Source of the DNA: Rhodothermales bacterium
GTDB lineage: Bacteria; Bacteroidota; Rhodothermia; Rhodothermales; JAHQVL01
Length of the DNA stretch: 35,000 nucleotides
Assembly: GCA_034439735.1 (NCBI GenBank)
Contig: JAWXAX010000074.1
Coordinates: forward strand, 1-35,000
Direction: 5' to 3'
Shown: positions 1 to 5,535 of the stretch, piece by piece
How positions within the stretch are numbered: position 1 is the stretch's first letter
How the letters are laid out: each line of letters begins with the position of its first letter
Program-made: the position numbers and the translations under genes
The notes under the pieces: generated by a model
Told to the model about the DNA's origin: nothing
Seen by the model: only the letters and a program-made list of their open reading frames with translations
The model's database searches: none

Positions 1-375
1 CGCGAAGGCCGTGAGCCCCGTGAAGGGCGCGAAGGCCGTGAAGGTCGCGAAGGCCGTGAGCCGCGCGAAGGTCGTGAAGGCGGTGAGTGCCGCGAATGCC
101 GCGAAGGCGGTGAGCGCCGAGAGAGTCGCGAAGGCCGTGAGGCCCGCGAGCGGAGCGAGGGCGGTGAGCCCGCGGCCGGCCGTGAAGGCCGCGAGCGCCG
201 TGAAGGCCGCGAAGGCCGCGAGCCCCGCGAAGGTCGCGAAGGCCGTGAGCCCCGCGAAGGCCGTGAGCCCCGCGAAGGTCGCGAAGGCCGTGAGCCCCGC
301 GAAGGGCGTGAACAGGGCGAAGGACGGCAATCTCGTGGCCGTGATGGCCGCAACGGACGCGGTTCACGCGACGAT
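1..375 (+). repeat. Imperfect in-frame repeats coding REG/REP units
   Basis: The DNA is built from imperfect 9-base units such as CGCGAAGGC, CGTGAAGGC and CGTGAGCCC. In the RNase G/E frame they encode Arg-Glu-Gly and Arg-Glu-Pro with occasional Gly-Gly-Glu, Cys-Arg-Glu and Ala variants. The frame is kept open throughout and unit lengths are multiples of three, so the repeat is part of the protein. The last part (about 310-375) grades into a GRDGRNGRGSRDDR sequence resembling an RG-rich linker. Confidence 0.85.
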
Positions 376-1779
376 CGCCAGCCGGCCGAAAAACGAATCC
401 ATTCGCCCGAGGCGCATCTCAGGCGAGATCGACACATCCTCGTAAAGATTGTCAAGGAGCCGATTTCGGCCAAAGGCAGCCGCGTCTCGACCGATATCTC
501 GCTCGCTGGCCGCTTCCTCGTCTTGGTGCCGCTCGCCAACTACGTGGCGGTGTCCAAAAAAATCTTCTCGTACAAAGAACGGCGCCGCCTCCGCGCGTTG
601 GCCAAAAGCCTTCTTCCAGAGGGTTTCGGCGTCATTGTACGCACCGTAGCCGAAGGCAAGAAAGCCAAGGAACTGGATACCGATCTTCGCCTCCTCCTGG
701 ATAAATGGCGCAAGATCGAGAAAAAGCTGCAGGGCTCGCCGGCAGCGCCGATAGTCGTGCATGAAGACGTGAACATGGCGTCTTCGGTTATTCGCGATCT
801 GTTCTCGGACGACTACGACCGCATCCTCATCGACGACCCGAAGCTCTACCGTAACGTTAAGAACTACGTGCAGGCCATCGCGCCGCACATGGTGCCGGCC
901 GTGCAGCAGCACAAAGGGAAGCGCCACATCTTCCAGGAAGCCCGCATCGCCCGCGAAGTCCAGCAGGCGTTCGAAAGCCGCATCGAACTGCCCTCGGGCG
1001 GCTACCTGTTCATCGAACATACCGAGGCAATGCACGTCGTCGACGTAAACTCGGGGCGCGCCGGCCGGGGGCTTTCCCAGGAGGATAACTCCCTCAAGGT
1101 GGATCTCGAGGCCGTCCAAGCCATCACGCGACAGGTGCGGCTGCGCGACCTCGGCGGCATCATCGTCGTGGACTTTATCGATCTCCGCCTCGACCGTAAC
1201 CGCAAAAAGGTCTATAACGAGCTCCGCAAGGCGTTCCGGCAGGACCGCGCCGTCACGAAAGTGCTGCCAATGAGCGATTTTGGTCTCATCGAAATCACCC
1301 GGCAACGCCTACGTCCTAGCATCACGAAGACGTTTGCGCCCAGCGCCGGCGCGATCACGATCGTCGGGGATGCCGAGCCTGCACAGATGCCAGTCGCGCC
1401 GGATGCGCTGGTTGCTCCTCTGGACCACGGTCTCGAGCTGGCCACTGTGCTCGATCGGGAGGATCCGGTGCCGATGGACATCCAGACGTTCCTCGAGAAG
1501 GTGGACCGCTGGATCCAGAAGTTCAAAGAGAAGAAGGAAGGCAGCACGGTACATCTGCTTGTACACCCGTTCACGGCCGCATACCTGACGCATAACTTCC
1601 CGTCCATCCGATTGGGGTGGTTCTTCAAGTACTTCATCCGCGTGCACATTCGGGGTGATGAGAAGATGGCGCCTTTCCGGTACCGCTTCGTCGACCCCGA
1701 GACGGGCAAACCGTTTCGCAACGATCGCCGGCGCGGGAAGAAACGCAGTGAAGAATCCGGCCCTGAAGTCGTAGATTGA
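1..1779 (+). CDS. rng: Ribonuclease G/E (5' end outside window) with Arg/Glu/Gly-rich insertion
   Basis: Single-strand endoribonuclease of the RNase E/G family, used for rRNA maturation and mRNA decay. The reading frame is open from base 1, so the true start lies upstream; 592 residues are visible. Codons 1 to about 125 form a low-complexity stretch of REG/REP units. From about 436 the sequence resumes as the end of an S1 domain (ILVKIVKEPISAKG, then ISLAGRFLVLVPLANYVAVS), which is a clear family signature. The two catalytic Asp residues sit in VVDVNSG (codon 1042-1044) and VVDFIDL (codon 1171-1173). RLRPSI is followed by APSAG where most relatives have the CPxCxG Zn-link. The C-terminus ends in a basic tail (RRRGKKR). 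A start at 523 would cut the S1 domain and is wrong. The insertion lies in the S1 loop where other Bacteroidota enzymes also carry extra sequence. The family call is very secure; G versus E naming is by length and phylum. Confidence 0.95.
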   Translation, partial: REGREPREGREGREGREGREPREGREGGECRECREGGERRESREGREARERSEGGEPAAGREGRERREGREGREPREGREGREPREGREPREGREGREPREGREQGEGRQSRGRDGRNGRGSRDDRQPAEKRIHSPEAHLRRDRHILVKIVKEPISAKGSRVSTDISLAGRFLVLVPLANYVAVSKKIFSYKERRRLRALAKSLLPEGFGVIVRTVAEGKKAKELDTDLRLLLDKWRKIEKKLQGSPAAPIVVHEDVNMASSVIRDLFSDDYDRILIDDPKLYRNVKNYVQAIAPHMVPAVQQHKGKRHIFQEARIAREVQQAFESRIELPSGGYLFIEHTEAMHVVDVNSGRAGRGLSQEDNSLKVDLEAVQAITRQVRLRDLGGIIVVDFIDLRLDRNRKKVYNELRKAFRQDRAVTKVLPMSDFGLIEITRQRLRPSITKTFAPSAGAITIVGDAEPAQMPVAPDALVAPLDHGLELATVLDREDPVPMDIQTFLEKVDRWIQKFKEKKEGSTVHLLVHPFTAAYLTHNFPSIRLGWFFKYFIRVHIRGDEKMAPFRYRFVDPETGKPFRNDRRRGKKRSEESGPEVVD

Positions 1780-1824
1780 GCCGCTCGCTGTCGGGCGAGA
1801 TCGATTTAACCAGGCGGATATCCC

Positions 1825-2616
1825 GTGCGCCGAGACGCTGACGTAATGCCCCCAAGAGCCTCATGGCCACTTGTGCTAGGGGTGCTGTTATCGGTTATGG
1901 CCGGTTGGACGCGCGATACGCACGCCCAACCGTTCTATTTTGGCAACGACCGACCCCGTTTGGCGACGGCGGTGTTGATCGGGTACACGACGGTAGACTT
2001 CACTTTCGCCGGCGACACGCCTCCGCCGGCGCGGCTGGATTTTACGTCTCCCGCCATCACGGCCCAGTATTCCCGAGCCAACTTCTCCGCATCGCTCAGC
2101 TGGGGCACACAATCCGCCGCCGATACGTCCCGGCTGAGCCTGGGCTACCTGGACGCCACGCTGCTTTCGTGGGGCGAGATCTTTTTCTCGGAAGCGGCAA
2201 CTGACGCGGACCACCGCCTCTTCGTCCCGATCATGCTTTACACAAACTTCCGCCGGGTCGCCCCGCGCGACATCGACATCCTGGACGATTTTAGCATCAC
2301 CACGTTGGGGCTCGGGGTGGGTATCGGCTACTACGGACAACTGTCGCCCGTAGCGCTCCTGGAGGTGCGGGTCACGCCGGCGTTAGGTGTGGCGCTGCAA
2401 TCTTTTAGCGACTCGGCCGGCTCCGCCCGGCTTGCCGACGCCGACGTACAACTACACCTGGGGCCGCTCGTCAAACGACTCGGTTTCAGCCTGGGATACA
2501 CCTACCGCGTTACGCGTTGGAATGTGGGCGGATCCAGCGTATTCGTCACCCGTTCCCCCGATCTGTTTGACTACCACGAACAACGGCACACGTTTTCCCT
2601 GGGCGTAAACTGGTGA
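1825..2616 (+). CDS. Putative outer-membrane beta-barrel protein
   Basis: I do not recognise a named family. The protein starts with a signal-peptide-like segment (hydrophobic LVLGVLLSVMAGW, then a cleavage-like THA before Q). It continues with alternating polar/hydrophobic strands, many aromatic and Gly residues, and no further long hydrophobic helix. It ends in FSLGVNW, the kind of aromatic-terminated last strand seen in Gram-negative outer-membrane barrels. GTG at 1825 is chosen because AGGCGGA lies 6 bases upstream. ATG at 1846 gives a cleaner signal peptide and is a real alternative. It follows the RNase G/E gene by 45 bases on the same strand. A periplasmic role cannot be excluded. Confidence 0.7.
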   Translation: MRRDADVMPPRASWPLVLGVLLSVMAGWTRDTHAQPFYFGNDRPRLATAVLIGYTTVDFTFAGDTPPPARLDFTSPAITAQYSRANFSASLSWGTQSAADTSRLSLGYLDATLLSWGEIFFSEAATDADHRLFVPIMLYTNFRRVAPRDIDILDDFSITTLGLGVGIGYYGQLSPVALLEVRVTPALGVALQSFSDSAGSARLADADVQLHLGPLVKRLGFSLGYTYRVTRWNVGGSSVFVTRSPDLFDYHEQRHTFSLGVNW

Positions 2617-2669
2617 TCGCTTGGGGATCACAACCCTCCCGACGCCGCAACCGTATCCATCCGAAGCCT

Positions 2670-2963
2670 ATGAAGCCGGATAAGATCGTGAAAGAACTGG
2701 AAGAAGTAGCCCAGCAGCTGGGGCTGCGGGTTCGCCGCGAGCGCGGCAACTTTCGTGGTGGCCGCTGCACGGTCGCCGGCAAAGAGACGATCGTGCTCAA
2801 CCGCCTGCATGTGCCCGACATCCATGTTGCTGTGATGGCCGAAAGCCTGCGCGAACGACCGCTCGACGCGGTGTTTATCAAGCCGGCAGTCCGCAAAGCA
2901 CTCGAGGAAGCCTGGGACGCCCGGCATGCCCGTGATGCCGGAGAGGTGGATGCCGTCGAGTGA
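2670..2963 (+). CDS. Small conserved hypothetical protein
   Basis: A 97-residue soluble protein starting MKPDKIVKELEEVAQQLGL, then RRERGNFRGG and RCTVAGKETIVLNR. It ends with a helical segment (AVRKALEEAWDARH). It resembles, from memory, a short conserved protein of Bacteroidota/Chlorobi that has no assigned function and often begins with the same KI-KELEE-A helix. The ATG at 2670 is preferred over the GTG at 2613, which would overlap the upstream barrel gene. Its stop codon (2961-2963) lies within the ribosome-binding region of the next gene, so translation of the two is probably coupled. Confidence 0.75.
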   Translation: MKPDKIVKELEEVAQQLGLRVRRERGNFRGGRCTVAGKETIVLNRLHVPDIHVAVMAESLRERPLDAVFIKPAVRKALEEAWDARHARDAGEVDAVE

Positions 2964-2970
2964 AGGCGCG

Positions 2971-3762
2971 ATGCGCGTCACCCTGCTGGGCACCGGTACC
3001 TCGACCGGTATTCCCGTCATCGGCTGCACCTGCCGGGTCTGCCAGTCGAACGATCCGCGGGATAAACGGACCCGGTGTGCCTGTCTCATCGATGTCGATG
3101 GCCTGCACCTGCTGGTGGACGTAGGGCCCGATTTCCGCACCCAGGCCCTCCGCGCCGGCTTGACACGCATCGACGCCGTACTCCTCACCCATCATCATTT
3201 CGATCATGTCGTGGGGCTGGACGATCTGCGACCGTTTTTCTTCGATAATGCCACCCCCATCACGTGTTACGCGCGTCCGGATACAGCCGACACATTGCGC
3301 GACATGTTCCGGTATATCTTCATCGATCGTGCCTACCCGGGCGTCGCGAACCTTCGCATGGAGGCGGTCGTCGCCCCCTTCCGAATCGCGGGTCGGTACG
3401 ATATCAGCCGCTCGGTGATGGTCACGCCCATCGAGGCTTTCCATGGGAAACTGCCGCTTCATGGATATCGCGTCGGTCGGTTCGCGTACCTGACGGATAC
3501 CAGCCACATACCTCCGGAAAGCATGGCCCTGCTTGAAGACCTGGATGTACTTGTTCTGGACGCGCTCCGCCACGAGGCCCACCCTTCACACTTTACCATC
3601 GAACAGGCCGTCGAAGTCGCCCAGCGTCTTGGCGCACGGCAAACGTATCTGATCCACATGACACACCATATCCTCCATATGGAAGAAGAGGTGCGGCTCC
3701 CCGCCGGCATCGAACTGGCCTACGATGGCCTTTCGTTTGAAGTCCGACCCGGTGCCCGCTGA
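2971..3762 (+). CDS. PhnP-like MBL-fold metallo-hydrolase
   Basis: A 263-residue metallo-beta-lactamase-fold enzyme, probably a phosphodiesterase of the PhnP type (cyclic phosphate substrates). Visible features are [15 protein letters not shown] at the N-terminus; a CTCRVC cluster matching the structural Zn site (CxCxxC) of PhnP; the metal motif [19 protein letters not shown] (THxHxDH); a later LTDTSHIP strand; and YLIHMTHH near the C-terminus. The ATG at 2971 has GAAGG five bases upstream; earlier in-frame starts (2926, 2950) would add a non-conserved tail overlapping the previous gene. No phn genes are nearby, so a phosphonate role is not supported; Bacteroidota commonly carry this enzyme as a stand-alone gene. 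The substrate is inferred. Confidence 0.88.
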   Translation: MRVTLLGTGTSTGIPVIGCTCRVCQSNDPRDKRTRCACLIDVDGLHLLVDVGPDFRTQALRAGLTRIDAVLLTHHHFDHVVGLDDLRPFFFDNATPITCYARPDTADTLRDMFRYIFIDRAYPGVANLRMEAVVAPFRIAGRYDISRSVMVTPIEAFHGKLPLHGYRVGRFAYLTDTSHIPPESMALLEDLDVLVLDALRHEAHPSHFTIEQAVEVAQRLGARQTYLIHMTHHILHMEEEVRLPAGIELAYDGLSFEVRPGAR

Positions 3763-3784
3763 ACCCATCCTCCCGCATATCCCC

Positions 3785-4219
3785 ATGCATCTGCTCATCC
3801 TCAACGGACCCAACCTCAACTTGCTCGGCACCCGCGAGCCGGCTACCTACGGCCATGCGACGCTCGCCCACCTCGAGTCACGCCTCCACAAAGCCTTTCC
3901 AGCAGTCGACTTTCTCTTCTACCAGAGTAATCACGAGGGCGCCCTCATCGATGCGATCCACGCTGCCCTGCGCGAGGGGCGTCAGGGCATCGTGTTTAAT
4001 CCCGGTGCGTATACCCACACGTCGATCGCGCTCCGCGACGCCATCGCGGGCGTCGGGTTGCCGGTCGTGGAGGTCCACCTCTCCAATATTCACGCACGTG
4101 AGTCCTTTCGCCACGTTTCGATGATCGCGCCGGTCTGCCTCGGACAGATATGCGGCCTCGGCATGGCCGGCTATGAGCTGGCCGTGCAGTTCCTGTTGGA
4201 GCGCCGAGCGCAGGATTAA
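3785..4219 (+). CDS. aroQ: Type II 3-dehydroquinate dehydratase
   Basis: Third step of the shikimate pathway: dehydration of 3-dehydroquinate to 3-dehydroshikimate in the cytoplasm. The 144 residues match the usual family length. [17 protein letters not shown] carries the active-site Asn, Arg17 and the catalytic Tyr22. [17 protein letters not shown] and [15 protein letters not shown] hold the conserved substrate-binding and catalytic His/Asn residues, and the C-terminal [10 protein letters not shown] is typical. The ATG at 3785 puts the protein start at the conserved LLILNGPN strand; the upstream ATG at 3725 would overlap the MBL gene and add a non-conserved tail. It lies 22 bases after the hydrolase gene, probably cotranscribed. 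Confidence 0.96.
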   Translation: MHLLILNGPNLNLLGTREPATYGHATLAHLESRLHKAFPAVDFLFYQSNHEGALIDAIHAALREGRQGIVFNPGAYTHTSIALRDAIAGVGLPVVEVHLSNIHARESFRHVSMIAPVCLGQICGLGMAGYELAVQFLLERRAQD

Positions 4220-4270
4220 CCACGTCGCTCGCTTCCCGTAGCGGCTCGCGGCTCACCCGGCGTAGCGGTA

Positions 4271-4347
4271 GCCCTGCCTGGTGGAAGCCCTGCCTGGTGG
4301 AAGCTCCGCCTGGTGGAAGCCCCGCCTCGTGGAAGCCCCGCCTCGGA
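4271..4347. repeat. 16-bp tandem repeat, about 4.8 copies
   Basis: Four complete head-to-tail 16-base units start at 4271, 4287, 4303 and 4319, with a partial fifth at 4335-4347. The consensus is GCCCTGCCTGGTGGAA; the first two are identical and later copies carry a few substitutions. The array lies between the end of aroQ and the terminator of the Asp-rich gene and is in no credible reading frame. Confidence 0.85.
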
Positions 4348-4363
4348 CGCCATTACAAATAAG

Positions 4364-4395
4364 CGAAGCCCCGGTATGAGGCTACCGAGGCTTCG
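4364..4395 (-). terminator. Rho-independent terminator of the Asp-rich gene
   Basis: The arms CGAAGCCCCGGTA (4364-4376) and TACCGAGGCTTCG (4383-4395) pair at 12 of 13 positions around a 6-base loop. On the reverse strand the stem is followed by CTTATTTGTAATG, a T-rich tail. The hairpin sits 35 bases downstream of the reverse-strand stop at 4430, so it fits a terminator for that gene. The forward-side flank is not T-rich. Confidence 0.75.
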
Positions 4396-4429
4396 AGGCA
4401 TAGGAAATGAGAAAGACGTGGATGAACGC

Positions 4430-4657
4430 TTAGAAGACGTCGTCCGGTTCGTCCAGATCGTCGAAGTCGTCGTCCAGATCGTCGAAATCATCGTCCAGGT
4501 CATCGTCGAGATCGTCGTCGTCCTCAAAATCATCATCGAGATCGTCGTCGAGATCGTCGTCGAGTTCGTCGTCGTCGAGATCGTCGTCAAGGTCGTCGCC
4601 GAAGTCGTCTTCGAGATCGTCGTCCTCGAACCCTACTGGATGGAGTATATCCCGCAT
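4430..4657 (-). CDS. Asp-rich acidic microprotein with DDDL/DDDF repeats
   Basis: A 75-residue protein not recognised as a named family. After a short head (MRDILHPVGFEDDD) nearly the whole chain is a run of three or more Asp followed by Leu or Phe: DDDLDDDL, DDDEL, DDDF, then DDLDDDFDDL and a DEPDDVF end. The hydrophobic residue recurs about every fourth position, which could give an amphipathic or metal-binding surface. Synonymous codons vary along the repeat (GAC/GAT, CTC/CTG/CTT, TTT/TTC), which argues for selection on the peptide and not only a DNA microsatellite. A hairpin terminator follows the stop. ATG 4657 is chosen; a TTG at 4693 would add 12 residues. The ribosome-binding site is weak. 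A role in binding divalent metal or basic proteins is speculation. Confidence 0.6.
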   Translation of the reverse strand: MRDILHPVGFEDDDLEDDFGDDLDDDLDDDELDDDLDDDLDDDFEDDDDLDDDLDDDFDDLDDDFDDLDEPDDVF

Positions 4658-4737
4658 TGCAATACGTTGGATTATGGAAGCGAAGCTGCTCAAAACAGCA
4701 TGTAGAAAGAGCTGGACTGCTCACTCCTGTAATGAAG

Positions 4738-4817
4738 ACCTAAATTTAATAACTGGGTAAGGGGAAAAAACCAGTACACGCTTTTTTGTCTAGAAAAAAA
4801 GTGTGAAGATGTAGACC
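4738..4817. other. AT-rich intergenic patch with A/T-run hairpin
   Basis: This stretch is much more AT-rich than its surroundings. It holds TTTAATAA, a GGGGAAAAAA run, and an imperfect hairpin in which ACACGCTTTTTT (4777-4788) faces AAAAAAAGTGT (4794-4804). It lies upstream of the reverse-strand Asp-rich gene and probably holds its promoter; TTAAATTTAGG on the reverse strand resembles the Bacteroidota -7 element (TAnnTTTG) only loosely. No gene is seen in it. Confidence 0.45.
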
Positions 4818-4845
4818 ATGGCTCAAAAAGCCGTGTGTAGCGCCG

Positions 4846-5058
4846 TTGCCGCCACGATTCTTGGCGCCTGCGGCCTCAAAAAAGACCGCCGGCAAGGAAT
4901 CCACAGCCCGCATCCGAGAGTACACAGCGTCCGCTACTTCGAATCGCGGTCGAATCTCCTATCGACGAATGGGCAGGCTCCTGGAGCGCGATGCCGGCCA
5001 GTTCCATGGGGAGGGCATTCGATTGGGGGACGAAGAGACAAACTTGAAGCAGACCTGA
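4846..5058 (+). CDS. Possible small basic protein (uncertain frame)
   Basis: The open frame here encodes a basic peptide ending with RISYRRMGRLLERDAG, FHGEGIRLGDEETN and LKQT. Third codon positions are GC-rich as in neighbouring genes, and the composition looks protein-like from about 4876 on. There is no good start: TTG at 4846 is used by default. A competing frame starts with ATG at 4818 (MAQKAVCSAVAATILGACGLKK) and meets this one at a run of six A near 4878, so a frameshifted single gene is possible. I recognise no family, and this may not be a gene. Confidence 0.3.
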   Translation: MPPRFLAPAASKKTAGKESTARIREYTASATSNRGRISYRRMGRLLERDAGQFHGEGIRLGDEETNLKQT

Positions 5059-5087
5059 AACTGTAAAGACCCGAGGTAGGGCCACGC

Positions 5088-5489
5088 ATGAACGATTATA
5101 ACGAGAGAAGTGCATACCCTCATGTCGAGGATTTCAAAGTGATGCGCCCGGAGTACGTGGAGATGGAGGACGGCCTGGTCCAGGCGTCGATCACGATTGC
5201 ACCGTTCAAAGTGGTCGGCGTGAGCGCGACAAAAGCCGGCGCCCGGCGCGCCGCCATCTACGAAGCGGCCAAAACCTATCGTTCCTATCATCCCTCCTTT
5301 CGAATCGACCCCCCCTATCCCGATGAATTCGTCGATCGCGACGGGGTGCGCTGGGATCAGGTTTCTCCGATGAAACGCAGCGAACTGGGTGACTATCGGT
5401 TCGTCGATGCCGACGACTACGAGGATTTTACCGACATCGAAACCATGCTGCTCTGGGATATTCGCCCTGCCGTCGCCGAGGAGGAATAG
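5088..5489 (+). CDS. Conserved hypothetical protein, 133 residues
   Basis: An acidic soluble protein with no signal peptide or membrane segment. It begins MNDYNERSAYPHVEDFKVM, has a hydrophobic middle (LVQASITIAPFKVVGVSATKAG) and ends in an Asp/Glu-rich tail (DADDYEDFTDIETMLLWD...AEEE). The ATG at 5088 has GAGGTAGGG upstream, a good ribosome-binding site. Codon use fits the genome. I do not recognise the family. It precedes the GH113-like lipoprotein gene by 46 bases, with a short hairpin between. Confidence 0.7.
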   Translation: MNDYNERSAYPHVEDFKVMRPEYVEMEDGLVQASITIAPFKVVGVSATKAGARRAAIYEAAKTYRSYHPSFRIDPPYPDEFVDRDGVRWDQVSPMKRSELGDYRFVDADDYEDFTDIETMLLWDIRPAVAEEE

Positions 5490-5495
5490 GGCGCG

Positions 5496-5510
5496 GCTCT
5501 CCCGGAGAGC
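5496..5510 (+). other. Short perfect hairpin before the GH113-like gene
   Basis: GCTCTC (5496-5501), a 3-base CCG loop, and GAGAGC (5505-5510) form a perfect small stem between the stop at 5489 and the start at 5536. No T-run follows, so it is not a convincing terminator; it could affect mRNA processing or be chance. Confidence 0.35.
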
Positions 5511-5535
5511 TCATGTGCTGGACCAGGAGACGTTC

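Noticed and set aside
11-445. Forward frame encoding Lys/Ala/Val repeats (AKAVSPAKVAKAV), histone-H1-like at first sight
   Set aside because: It is the +1 frame of the REG/REP repeat. The RNase G/E frame continues without a stop through the repeat into the conserved S1 sequence, so the Lys/Ala frame is a by-product.
364-1305. 313-codon reverse frame opposite the RNase G/E gene
   Set aside because: Shadow of a gene identified by its catalytic motifs.
4313-4705. Forward-strand frame of Val/Ile/Glu repeats opposite the Asp-rich gene
   Set aside because: It is the complement of the Asp repeat. The terminator and the end of the repeat fit the reverse strand, and the forward peptide has no ribosome-binding site.
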